From JAILZP01 sp037444185 (GTDB lineage Bacteria > Bacillota > Desulfotomaculia > Desulfotomaculales > Desulfocucumaceae), in the NCBI GenBank assembly GCA_037444185.1, contig JBBIMW010000060.1, forward strand, positions 1 to 9,255: a stretch of DNA of 9,255 nt. Reading direction: 5' to 3'. Numbering within the stretch: position 1 is the stretch's first letter; each line of letters opens with the position of its first letter. The notes under the pieces were generated by a model, which was given only the letters and a program-made list of their open reading frames with translations, had not been told where the DNA came from and searched no databases. Both the position numbers and the translations under genes were made by a program. Shown piece after piece: positions 1-6,698 of this stretch.

Positions 1-95
1 AGAATCAAAGCTTCATGCAGCTTGGTGTGTCTACTTTATCGGGGACAGCTCACGGCCGGGCCCGCCTGAAAAAACCACTTGATTGATTTCAATCT

Positions 96-124
96 TTGAT
101 GTAATTTACTAGAAGAACTATTAT
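96..124 (+). promoter_or_regulatory. putative sigma-A-type promoter for trkA-trkH
   Basis: TTGATG at 96-101 matches the -35 consensus at 4 of 6 positions. After a 17-base spacer, TATTAT at 119-124 matches the -10 consensus at 5 of 6. Transcription would begin near 131, giving a leader of about 20 bases that carries GGAG at 141-144 ahead of the trkA ATG at 153. The region is A+T-rich compared with its surroundings. The call rests on consensus matching only. Confidence 0.5.
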
Positions 125-152
125 AGCGGGGCTGCGGCCTGGAGTGCCGGCA

Positions 153-1499
153 ATGAAAATAACCATTATCGGGGCGGGCAAGGTGGGGACCGAGATCGCC
201 CACATGCTTTCCGAGGAAGGCCACGACATCATCGTAATCGACCGGAGCGAGCAACAGCTGGCTAAAATTCATGAAACCCTGGATGTGCTGACGGTCAAGG
301 GGAATGGCTGCAGTTCGCAGCTGCTCAAAGATTTGGGCGTTAATGACAGTGATCTGCTGGTGGCGGTTACGGACAGCGACGAGATCAATATGATCTCCTG
401 TATGACGGCGAAAAGGGTGGGCGTTGCCAGGACCATTGCCAGGATAAGGGACCCGGATTATGTCCGGGACCTGATTATTTCCAAGGAGGACCTGGGAATT
501 GATCTGGTGATCAATCCCGATTACGCCGCGTCCCAGGAAATAGCACGTCTTTTGACACTAAGGCTGCCGGTTCACACCGAGCACTTCGCCAATGGCAGGA
601 TACAAATGGCGGAGCTGTCGGTGGATGAGTCCAACACCAACTTCGCCAATAAAAGGATTCAGGATATAGAATTGCCCAAGTTTTGCCTGATCGTGGGCAT
701 TTCCCGCAGAGGCGAGATGAATGTCCCCGGCGGCAAAGACATTATTCTCCCGAACGATACCCTTTACGTGTTGGGAAACGCCGAGTCCATAAGCAAAATA
801 TGCGCAAAATTTAAAATCAGGCGCCGCCGGGTGCAGAACGTGATGATTATGGGCGGCGGCAGGGCCGGATTCTACCTTGCCGAAAAATTGATCAACAGCG
901 GAATAAAAGTGAAAATAATTGAACAGAACATGGAAAGGTGTCATGAACTGGCCAACCGGCTGGACGAAGCTCTGATTATTAAGGGTGACGGCACGGATGT
1001 GGACTTGCTGAAGAGGGAGGGCATACACGAAACCGATGGCTTCGTGGCAGTCACCGGATTTGACGAGGAGAATCTGCTGATGGCCCTGCTGGCCAAACAA
1101 CTGGGGGCCAAAAGGGTAATCGCCAAGGTCAGCCGACCCAGCTACGCCCCCCTGGTGGAGCGCCTGGGGGTGGACGCGGCCATCAGTCCGCGGCTGATTA
1201 CTATCAGTGAAATTCTGAGGTTCATCAGGGGGGGCAGGCTTTTATCCCTGGTACTGCTGCTGAATGAGCAGGCCGAGGTGCTGGAGGTGATTGCCCAGCC
1301 TGGAAGCAGGATCGTGGGCAAGCCGCTTCAGTCCTCGGGTTTGCCCAAAGGGGTGATTATCGGGGCCATTAGCAGGGGTGACAAGGTGATAATCCCAAAG
1401 GGCGGCGATGTGATTCAGGCCGACGACCGGCTGGTGGTATTCGCCCTGGGGCATGTGGTGCACACCGTGGAGGCCCTTTGTAGCCGGGGGGACGGTTGA
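153..1499 (+). CDS. trkA: Trk-type potassium transporter, NAD-binding regulatory subunit TrkA
   Basis: Cytoplasmic regulatory subunit that binds NAD(H) or other nucleotides and gates the TrkH potassium channel subunit. The 448-residue product has the tandem architecture of TrkA, twice the size of single-unit KtrA. The first Rossmann (RCK-N) half starts with GAGKVG at residues 7-12 and has an acidic residue (VIDR, D30) at the end of the second strand, as expected for NAD binding; an RCK-C region follows. The second half repeats this with GGGRAG at 234-239 and a second RCK-C region near the C-terminus. I chose ATG 153 over the in-frame GTG at 144, because GGAG at 141-144 is then spaced 8 bases away and the protein begins MKITIIGAGKVG, as family members do. 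The stop lies 4 bases before the trkH start, so the two genes are probably co-transcribed. RCK-C domains bind c-di-AMP in some Firmicutes; whether these do cannot be seen here. Confidence 0.95.
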   Translation: MKITIIGAGKVGTEIAHMLSEEGHDIIVIDRSEQQLAKIHETLDVLTVKGNGCSSQLLKDLGVNDSDLLVAVTDSDEINMISCMTAKRVGVARTIARIRDPDYVRDLIISKEDLGIDLVINPDYAASQEIARLLTLRLPVHTEHFANGRIQMAELSVDESNTNFANKRIQDIELPKFCLIVGISRRGEMNVPGGKDIILPNDTLYVLGNAESISKICAKFKIRRRRVQNVMIMGGGRAGFYLAEKLINSGIKVKIIEQNMERCHELANRLDEALIIKGDGTDVDLLKREGIHETDGFVAVTGFDEENLLMALLAKQLGAKRVIAKVSRPSYAPLVERLGVDAAISPRLITISEILRFIRGGRLLSLVLLLNEQAEVLEVIAQPGSRIVGKPLQSSGLPKGVIIGAISRGDKVIIPKGGDVIQADDRLVVFALGHVVHTVEALCSRGDG

Positions 1500-1503
1500 T
1501 ACA

Positions 1504-2946
1504 TTGAACAAAAGACTGATTTTGAAAGCACTGGGACTGATTCTGCTGTGCGAGGCGGCGGCCATGGTCCCTTCTCTTTTCCTGGCGCTGGCGTACCATG
1601 AAAATGACTGGCCGGCCTTCTTGATCAGTGTGATTGTCACCGCCCTTGCGGGGGGGATGATGTCCGCCGCGGGCTCCGGCAGTGGAAACGTAGGTTACCG
1701 GGAAGGATTCGCCATTGCCACCCTGGGCTGGGTATTGCTGGCGGCATTCGGTTCTGTTCCTTATATTCTCACCGGAACTCTGTCAAACCCCCTGGACGCT
1801 TATTTTGAAACCATGTCCGGATTTACCACCACCGGGGCCTCCGTAATCACGGACATTGAGGATTTGTCCCACGGCATGCTTTTCTGGCGCAGCCTCACCC
1901 ACTGGCTGGGAGGCATGGGGGTAATTGTTCTCACCGTGGCCCTGATACCGTCTCTAAAGATCGCCGGGCTGCAGATGTTCAAGGCGGAGGTTCCGGGCCC
2001 CACAAAAAGCAAGGTTCTGCCCAGGATAGCCCAGACTTCCAGGGAAATGTATAAAATCTACCTGATTATCACCGTGGCTGAAGTAATACTGCTTAAGATG
2101 GCCGGGATGGACCTGTTCGACTCCTTCATACACACCTTCGGCACCGTTGCCACCGGCGGATTCTCCAGCAAAAACGCCAGTATAGCGGCTTACGACAGTG
2201 TGCTGATTGAATTGATCATTGTGACTTTCATGATTATCTGCGGCATCAACTTCGCCCTGCACTATTATATCCTGCGGGGCAACTTCAAGCCGGCCTGGAG
2301 GGACCCGGAGGCCCGGCTGTACATGGTCATTATATTTCTGGCCACCGGGCTCATCACCTTTGATTTGGTCAACAGCGCCGGCTACGCCTCCGGCAAGGCC
2401 CTCAGGGAGTCGCTTTTTCAGGCTACTTCCATCATGACCACCACCGGCTATGCCACCGCCGATTTTGATCAGTGGCCCTCCATGAGCAAAGTGATGATAC
2501 TGATTCTCATGCTGGTGGGGGCCTGTGCCGGGTCCACCGGGGGCGGGGTCAAGGTATCCAGGCATCTGATTATGTTCAAGGGGATCTCCCGGCAGATCAC
2601 CAAGCTTTTGCATCCCCAGGCGGTAATGCCCGTCAGGGTTGGCAGGGAGGTGGTGTCCCAGGATGTGCTGGACAGCGTTCAGACATTCTTCTTCATATAT
2701 GTGCTTTTGCTGGGGGCCTCGGTGTTGTTTGTGGCCTCCCTGGGGGTGGACCTGGTCAGCTCCATTACGGCGGTGGCCGCCACCCTTGGGAATATAGGTC
2801 CCGGTCTTGGAGCCGTGGGCCCTGCGGCCAATTATTCTTCCCTGCCGGCCGCCGCCAAGGGAGTGCTTGTTTTTTGCATGCTCATAGGCAGGCTGGAATT
2901 ATACACTGTAATGGTCATGTTAAGCACCAAGTTTTGGAGAAACTGA
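1504..2946 (+). CDS. trkH: Trk/Ktr-type potassium transporter, membrane subunit TrkH
   Basis: Integral membrane, channel-like subunit for potassium uptake, working with TrkA encoded just upstream. The 480-residue protein shows the four pore-loop repeats of the TrkH/KtrB/HKT superfamily, each with its selectivity-filter glycine: TTTGAS from residue 108, VATGGF from 215, TTTGYAT from 312 and GNIGPG from 429. The glycine-rich stretch ACAGSTGGG at 340-348 corresponds to the flexible gating loop in the third repeat. Multiple long hydrophobic segments cover the protein. I place the start at TTG 1504 (MNKRLILKALG), which keeps the first membrane helix intact and resembles family N-termini. The upstream ATG at 1453 would overlap trkA by 47 bases and add an atypical, non-hydrophobic leader. 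A GGGGGGA stretch at 1486-1492 could be the ribosome binding site, although its 11-base spacing is long. Whether it is strictly TrkH or KtrB cannot be settled by eye; pairing with a two-RCK TrkA favours TrkH. Confidence 0.94.
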   Translation: MNKRLILKALGLILLCEAAAMVPSLFLALAYHENDWPAFLISVIVTALAGGMMSAAGSGSGNVGYREGFAIATLGWVLLAAFGSVPYILTGTLSNPLDAYFETMSGFTTTGASVITDIEDLSHGMLFWRSLTHWLGGMGVIVLTVALIPSLKIAGLQMFKAEVPGPTKSKVLPRIAQTSREMYKIYLIITVAEVILLKMAGMDLFDSFIHTFGTVATGGFSSKNASIAAYDSVLIELIIVTFMIICGINFALHYYILRGNFKPAWRDPEARLYMVIIFLATGLITFDLVNSAGYASGKALRESLFQATSIMTTTGYATADFDQWPSMSKVMILILMLVGACAGSTGGGVKVSRHLIMFKGISRQITKLLHPQAVMPVRVGREVVSQDVLDSVQTFFFIYVLLLGASVLFVASLGVDLVSSITAVAATLGNIGPGLGAVGPAANYSSLPAAAKGVLVFCMLIGRLELYTVMVMLSTKFWRN

Positions 2947-3036
2947 ATTTCACCGATATCCACGGTACGGTGCCGGATGATGCCTCCGCAATACAGCGCA
3001 TGAAATTTTCCGACAGCCTTCCGGGGAGCCCGCCGG

Positions 3037-3064
3037 TTTAGAATGTATCCCGGCTGGAAATAAT
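3037..3064 (+). promoter_or_regulatory. possible promoter ahead of bofC
   Basis: TTTAGA at 3037-3042 (4 of 6 against TTGACA) is followed after 16 bases by AATAAT at 3059-3064 (5 of 6 against TATAAT), about 30 bases before the bofC start. It lies in the 147-base gap between trkH and bofC, which shows no other gene. In B. subtilis bofC is read by forespore sigma factors; I could not make out a convincing sigma-F or sigma-G site here. Weak evidence. Confidence 0.25.
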
Positions 3065-3093
3065 TATGGGTAAAAACGGCGGGGTTGTTTTTT

Positions 3094-3726
3094 ATGTTAA
3101 AAAGAATAAAATGGTATTTAACGGCCGCAGTACTGATGTTGGCGGTGGCCATGGCGGTGTTTCTGGCCGTCGGCATGGTGGCCGGTACTGTGGCCGGGCC
3201 GATGCTGCCGGTCTTCGGGCAGGCCTCCGGAGCGGTGGTGGTTCCGGGGGCGGTGCTGAAAGAGGAGAACAACTACCTCTGCGGTGACGTGGAACTGGTA
3301 TATCAGGCCCCGGTTTCCCCGGACATGCTGGGAATGAATTTAAAAGACCTGCGCGGCAGGTATCCGGAAAAAGACGGCTGGACCGTGGAAATGAAAAATG
3401 AAAAGCTGGTGGTGCTGAGAAAAAATATTGACAGCTTCTGCGGACAGCACAGCCTGTACCGTCACCTCGGGGTTCACCGGGGCAGGCTGGCTGTTTACCA
3501 GGGTCCTCTGGGTTTCAACCAGAGGCTTCTAAGGGTGGAGGAGAAGAAAAGGGTGGAGGATTTGCCCCGCCCCCTGCGGGAGAAACTCCTGAAAGTACAG
3601 GAATACCACCGGCTGTCGCCGGAGGAGCGGTCCGGTTTAAGGGTTGACCTGGAGTTTGCGGATGAGACCGCTTTGAACAGCACCCTGGAAAATCTGGATG
3701 AAGAGCCCGTCAGGGTCCGGAATTGA
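3094..3726 (+). CDS. bofC: BofC-like protein (bypass-of-forespore C family), membrane-anchored
   Basis: In B. subtilis, BofC is exported from the forespore into the intermembrane space and restrains the SpoIVB protease, and thus the timing of sigma-K activation. This 210-residue product starts with a positively charged stretch (MLKRIK) and a hydrophobic segment at about 8-30 that serves as signal or anchor. The remainder matches BofC as I remember it: YLCGDVEL at 61-68 against YLDGDVSIE, then DGWTVE at 94-99, LVVLRKNID at 105-113, a HLGVHRGRLAVYQGPLG stretch at 124-140 against YIGVSDNGVISTFHGRP, and a charged C-terminal tail. It is longer than the roughly 170-residue B. subtilis protein, mainly in the tail. 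ATG 3094 is preferred to TTG 3085 because GGCGGGG at 3078-3084 then sits 9 bases away. Its position upstream of the ruv genes mirrors B. subtilis. Family membership is fairly sure; the SpoIVB-inhibitor role in this organism is inferred. Confidence 0.78.
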   Translation: MLKRIKWYLTAAVLMLAVAMAVFLAVGMVAGTVAGPMLPVFGQASGAVVVPGAVLKEENNYLCGDVELVYQAPVSPDMLGMNLKDLRGRYPEKDGWTVEMKNEKLVVLRKNIDSFCGQHSLYRHLGVHRGRLAVYQGPLGFNQRLLRVEEKKRVEDLPRPLREKLLKVQEYHRLSPEERSGLRVDLEFADETALNSTLENLDEEPVRVRN

Positions 3727-3731
3727 TATTA

Positions 3732-3768
3732 CCCCCATGCAATGCATATATGGGGGGCCGGCTTTTTT
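3732..3768 (+). terminator. probable Rho-independent terminator, or hairpin, between bofC and ruvC
   Basis: CCCCCAT at 3732-3738 pairs perfectly with ATGGGGG at 3750-3756 around an 11-base loop, and six Ts follow at 3763-3768. It starts 6 bases after the bofC stop codon. The T tract is separated from the stem by GCCGGC, so it is not a textbook terminator. A TTGATA at 3723-3728 and a TATATG at 3747-3752, 18 bases apart, could alternatively be a promoter for ruvC buried in the same hairpin. Confidence 0.42.
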
Positions 3769-3797
3769 GAATTAACTGACCGGTTGGGGCTGAAAAG

Positions 3798-4292
3798 ATG
3801 ATAATTATGGGCATTGACCCCGGCACGGCAATTACTGGCTATGGCGTGATTGCATACAGCGGATCGCAATTCAGGGTTCACGATTACGGGGCTGTCAGAA
3901 CTGACCCCGGCCTTGGGCTGGCCGGGAGGCTGGACTTGCTTTATCGCAGCCTGGCAGGCATAATCGGTGAGCACCGGCCGGATCATTTCGCCGTGGAGGA
4001 ACTGTTTTTCAACAAAAATGCCAAGACCGCCCTGGCCGTGGGGCATGCCAGGGGGGTGGCGATGCTGGCGGCGGTGCAATCTGGCCTGCCGGTCTATGAA
4101 TATACCCCTTTGCAGGTAAAGCGGGCGGTGGCGGGAAACGGCAGGGCGGTCAAGGAACAGGTGCAGTTTATGGTCAGGGCCCTTTTATCCCTAAGGGAGA
4201 GGCCCAGGCCCGACGACACCGCCGACGCCCTGGCGGTGGCCATTTGCCACGCCTTTATCTGGACAGGGACGGAGGCGTTGCGGAGATGCTAG
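3798..4292 (+). CDS. ruvC: Holliday junction resolvase RuvC (crossover junction endodeoxyribonuclease)
   Basis: Metal-dependent endonuclease that makes paired nicks across four-way DNA junctions left by recombination, acting with RuvAB. The 164-residue product has the RNase H-like fold signatures: MGIDPGTAITGYGV near the N-terminus with the first catalytic Asp at D7, the AVEELFFNKNAKTAL segment with catalytic Glu at E67, and RPDDTADALAVA with the final acidic pair D140 and D143. These correspond to D7, E66, D138 and D141 of the E. coli enzyme. Length is typical (E. coli has 173). The start is ATG 3798, with GGTTGGGG at 3782-3789 eight bases upstream; a second ATG at 3807 is possible but would bring the first catalytic Asp to residue 4. 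Its last 7 bases overlap the ruvA start, implying translational coupling. No LexA (DinR) box of the GAAC-N4-GTTC type is visible upstream. Confidence 0.96.
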   Translation: MIIMGIDPGTAITGYGVIAYSGSQFRVHDYGAVRTDPGLGLAGRLDLLYRSLAGIIGEHRPDHFAVEELFFNKNAKTALAVGHARGVAMLAAVQSGLPVYEYTPLQVKRAVAGNGRAVKEQVQFMVRALLSLRERPRPDDTADALAVAICHAFIWTGTEALRRC

Positions 4293-4888
4293 CTTTTTTG
4301 AGAGGTATACTGCACGCTGTAAGCGGCGACTGCGTCATTGTGGATGTGAACGGGGTGGGCTACCTGGCCCAGGTGCCCCTTTCCACGCTGTCCCGGCTTC
4401 CCCCTCCCGGCGGAGAGGTGGTGCTGCATACTTCCATGGTGGTGCGGGAGGACGGGGTCAGCCTTTACGGTTTTGATACATTAGAGTCCCGGGAAATCTT
4501 CCGGCTACTTATAAATGTCAGCGGGGTGGGACCAAAGGGGGCGCTGAGCCTGCTGTCCGCCATCACCCCCGGCGGGCTGGCGGCCGCCGTCAGGGAGGAG
4601 GATGCGGCCATTCTGACCGGGGCCCCCGGCATAGGGAAGAAAATTGCCCAAAGGATAATATTGGAGCTGAAGGACAAATTCAAAGGGGACTATCCTGCCG
4701 CACCGGGGGCGCCGGCGGCACGGCGGGAGGGAAATTCCGGCGACGCGGTGGAGGCTTTGGTGGCCCTTGGCTTCGCCGCCCCCCAGGCGGTCCAGGCAGT
4801 GGACAGGGCGGGCGGGGAGCTGGGCGCCGGGGCCCCCGCCCGGGAACTGGTGCGTCACGCCCTGAGATTGCTGGCGGCCGTAAAATGA
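4286..4888 (+). CDS. ruvA: Holliday junction branch migration complex subunit RuvA
   Basis: Tetrameric DNA-binding protein that grips the four-way junction in a square-planar form and loads the RuvB motors. The 200-residue product shows all three domains: an N-terminal OB fold (about 1-63) starting MLAFLRGIL and carrying the acidic pin residues E55-D56 in VREDGVSLYGF; a central domain with two helix-hairpin-helix motifs, NVSGVGPKGA at 77-86 and TGAPGIGKKIA at 111-121; then a flexible Ala/Pro/Gly-rich linker at about 136-150; and the C-terminal RuvB-contacting three-helix domain from about 152 (DAVEALVALGF). The start is ATG 4286, with GGAGG at 4271-4275 inside the end of ruvC. An earlier in-frame ATG at 4244 would add 14 residues unlike the family. 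The 7-base overlap with ruvC and the 33-base gap to ruvB support one ruvCAB operon. Confidence 0.96.
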   Translation: MLAFLRGILHAVSGDCVIVDVNGVGYLAQVPLSTLSRLPPPGGEVVLHTSMVVREDGVSLYGFDTLESREIFRLLINVSGVGPKGALSLLSAITPGGLAAAVREEDAAILTGAPGIGKKIAQRIILELKDKFKGDYPAAPGAPAARREGNSGDAVEALVALGFAAPQAVQAVDRAGGELGAGAPARELVRHALRLLAAVK

Positions 4889-4921
4889 GAAAATGAATAG
4901 AACTAAAAGGAAGGTTGTGCC

Positions 4922-5974
4922 ATGGCAGGCAAAGCCCCGGTGGAAAGAATAGTGGCGCCGGCGATGAGGCGGGAGGAACTGGAGGCGGAGGCCGGCCTCA
5001 GGCCCCGCAGGCTTGAGGAGTATATAGGGCAGCAAAAGGTGAAGGAGACCGTGGGGGTATTCATCCGGGCCGCCAGGGAGAGGGGGGAGTGCCTTGATCA
5101 TGTGCTTCTTCACGGCCCCCCCGGTCTGGGTAAAACCACCCTGGCCAATATAATCGCCAACGAGATGGGAGTAAACATAAGGGTTACATCGGGGCCGGCC
5201 ATAGAAAGGCCCGGGGATCTTGCGGCCATATTGACCAATCTTTCTGCCGGAGATGTGATTTTCATCGATGAGGTGCACCGCCTGAGCAGGCCGGTGGAAG
5301 AGATACTCTACCCCGCCATGGAGGACCAGGCTATTGATATTGTCATCGGGAAGGGTCCGGGGGCCAGATCCATCAGGCTGGAACTGCCCAGATTCACTCT
5401 CATCGGCGCCACCACCAGGACGGGGCTCATCACCTCCCCGCTGCGGGACCGCTTCGGAGTGATCAGCAGACTGGACTATTACAGCGAAAAGGACTTGGAG
5501 GCAATAATATTCAGAACGGCGTCAATACTCAATGTGCAGATAGAACCTGCGGGGGCCGCCGAAATAGGCGGAAGGGCCAGGGGGACGCCCCGGGTGGCCA
5601 ACAGGCTTTTGAAAAGGGTCCGGGATTACGCCCAGGTGATGCACGGCGGGGTGATCCGCCGGGAGGTGGCGGTGGAGGCCCTGGAGTTCCTGGAGGTTGA
5701 TCCTCTGGGACTGGACGAGATAGACCGGCGAATCTTGCGTATAATAATTGAAAAGTTCGGCGGGGGACCGGTGGGGCTGGATACCGTCGCCGCGGCGGCG
5801 GGCGAGGAGGCCCACACGGTGGAGGACGTATACGAGCCGTATTTAATGCAAAGGGGCTTGCTGGCCAGGACCCCCCGCGGCCGGGCGGCAACCCCGGCGG
5901 CATACAAGCACCTGGGGATAGCTTGTGAAGGAGGCCCCTGCCGGGAGACGCAGGGAACATTGCCCCTCCGCTGA
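4922..5974 (+). CDS. ruvB: Holliday junction branch migration DNA helicase RuvB
   Basis: AAA+ ATPase ring that pumps duplex DNA through the RuvA-bound junction. Motifs in the 350-residue product: Walker A GPPGLGKTT at 65-73; Walker B VIFIDEVH at 112-119; sensor 1 in IGATTRTG at 161-168; the LRDRFG segment at 174-179 that supplies the arginine finger region; sensor 2 GTPRVANRLL at 221-230; and the C-terminal winged-helix DNA-binding domain from about 260 to 333, including YLMQRGLLARTPRGR near 307-321. After YKHLG at 328-332 there is an 18-residue tail (ending TQGTLPLR) that is probably lineage-specific and disordered. The start is ATG 4922, with AAGGAAGG at 4907-4914 seven bases upstream. The 14-base gap to queH suggests read-through into the queuosine gene. 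Confidence 0.97.
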   Translation: MAGKAPVERIVAPAMRREELEAEAGLRPRRLEEYIGQQKVKETVGVFIRAARERGECLDHVLLHGPPGLGKTTLANIIANEMGVNIRVTSGPAIERPGDLAAILTNLSAGDVIFIDEVHRLSRPVEEILYPAMEDQAIDIVIGKGPGARSIRLELPRFTLIGATTRTGLITSPLRDRFGVISRLDYYSEKDLEAIIFRTASILNVQIEPAGAAEIGGRARGTPRVANRLLKRVRDYAQVMHGGVIRREVAVEALEFLEVDPLGLDEIDRRILRIIIEKFGGGPVGLDTVAAAAGEEAHTVEDVYEPYLMQRGLLARTPRGRAATPAAYKHLGIACEGGPCRETQGTLPLR

Positions 5975-5988
5975 AGGGTAAAGAAAAT

Positions 5989-6537
5989 ATGAAAATATTG
6001 CTTCACATATGTTGCGGCCCCTGTTCCATCTACCCGGTGGAGGTTTTGAGAGGGGAGGGGGAAGTGACCGGCTATTTTTTCAATCCCAATATTCACCCCT
6101 ACACCGAGTGGCGGGCCAGGAGGGATGCTCTGGCCCGGTATGCGGCCGGCGCCGGCCTGGAGATTATTTGCGACGGGCGTTATCTGCTGGAGGAATTCAT
6201 CAGGGAAGTGGTTTACCGGGAGGGCGAAAGGTGCGGTGTTTGCTACCGGATGAGGCTTTCGGACACTGCGGGGGCGGCCAGGGAGAGGGGTTTTGAAGCT
6301 TTCTCCACCACCCTTCTGGTCAGCCCGTACCAGAACCACCGGTTGATCAGGGAAGTGGGAGAGGCCGTGGCTGCTAAAACCGGCGTTGAATTCCTGTACC
6401 GGGACTTCCGGCCCGGATTCAGGGGGGCTGCGGCCAGGGCCGGGGAACTGGGAATGTACCGGCAGAAGTACTGCGGCTGCATATACAGTGAAAAGGAGCG
6501 GTACCTGAAGCCTGAAGCCGGGGAGGTCAAGTCTTGA
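5989..6537 (+). CDS. queH: epoxyqueuosine reductase QueH (formerly DUF208)
   Basis: Catalyses the last step of queuosine synthesis, reducing epoxyqueuosine in tRNA to queuosine. It is the iron-sulfur, cobalamin-independent alternative to QueG. The 182-residue protein has the family's cysteine signatures: LLHICCGPC with C8, C9 and C12 at the N-terminus; GERCGVCYRMRL with C82 and C85; and the C-terminal YRQKYCGCIYS with C162 and C164. Some of these ligate the iron-sulfur centre and an adjacent iron in studied members; I do not assign individual roles. NPNIHPYTEWRAR at about 32-44 and TTLLVSPYQNH at 107-117 are also family-typical. The start is ATG 5989, with AAGGG at 5974-5978 straddling the ruvB stop. 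Its stop codon overlaps the start of the DUF2905-like remnant. With queA about 1.6 kb downstream, the locus encodes two consecutive pathway steps. Confidence 0.93.
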   Translation: MKILLHICCGPCSIYPVEVLRGEGEVTGYFFNPNIHPYTEWRARRDALARYAAGAGLEIICDGRYLLEEFIREVVYREGERCGVCYRMRLSDTAGAARERGFEAFSTTLLVSPYQNHRLIREVGEAVAAKTGVEFLYRDFRPGFRGAAARAGELGMYRQKYCGCIYSEKERYLKPEAGEVKS

Positions 6538-6628
6538 ACGGTTCCTTTTTCACCCTGGGCAAGATAATTCTCCTATTTTATTGAGCATTGTGCTGACGGT
6601 ACTGCTGAATATTATCTTCAGAAAATGA
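6534..6628 (+). pseudogene. internally deleted remnant of a small DUF2905-like membrane protein gene
   Basis: A TTG at 6534 overlaps the queH stop codon and has a near-perfect ribosome binding site, GGGAGG at 6521-6526, seven bases upstream. It opens LNGSFFTLGKIILL, like the start of DUF2905 proteins as I recall them, but stops after 16 codons at TGA 6582-6584. From 6575 the -1 frame reads ILLSIVLTVLLNIIFRK and ends at TGA 6626-6628, which resembles the C-terminal membrane helix and basic tail of the same family. The family is usually about 65-75 residues, with a conserved middle containing an LPGDI-type and a GNFTFYFP-type motif; that middle is absent. The simplest reading is loss of roughly 115-120 bases, of a length not divisible by three, between similar Ile-Leu-Leu codons at the junction ctcctattttattgagc. 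The function of the intact family is unknown. A fortuitous short ORF is the alternative, but the match at both ends makes this less likely. Confidence 0.6.
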
Positions 6629-6655
6629 CGGCCGGAACAGGAAATTCTTTGCTTC

Positions 6656-6683
6656 TTGTCGAAAACAGGCTTGAATATATTAT
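6656..6683 (+). promoter_or_regulatory. possible promoter for the spoIID-type gene
   Basis: TTGTCG at 6656-6661 (4 of 6 against TTGACA) and TATTAT at 6678-6683 (5 of 6 against TATAAT) are separated by 16 bases and lie just ahead of the gene starting at 6699. The expected start of transcription, near 6690, would fall within the ribosome binding site, which argues for caution. I saw no clear sigma-E -10 element, although SpoIID in B. subtilis is made under sigma-E. Confidence 0.28.
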
Positions 6684-6698
6684 AGCCTGGAGGTTGGC

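Noticed and set aside
1..152. c-di-AMP (ydaO-type) riboswitch upstream of the potassium uptake genes
   Set aside because: These riboswitches often precede potassium transporters, but I could not find their conserved core here, and the predicted promoter leaves a leader of only about 20 bases.
2832..3272. Antisense 146-codon open frame spanning the trkH-bofC gap
   Set aside because: It lies mostly antisense to trkH and bofC, has a low-complexity Ala/Thr/Pro composition, and shows no family motif; it is a shadow of the G+C-rich coding strand.
3727..3797. LexA (DinR) operator ahead of ruvCAB
   Set aside because: The nearest candidate, AAC-TGACCG-GTT, has six instead of four central bases and is not symmetric inside, so it does not fit the Gram-positive SOS box.
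4505..5278. Antisense 257-codon open frame over ruvA-ruvB
   Set aside because: It crosses two certain genes on the other strand and shows no recognisable domain.
6573..6584. Programmed -1 frameshift joining the two halves of the small remnant gene
   Set aside because: The A TTT TAT sequence is not a canonical slippery heptamer, and even a slip would not restore the missing conserved centre of the family; deletion explains the data more simply.
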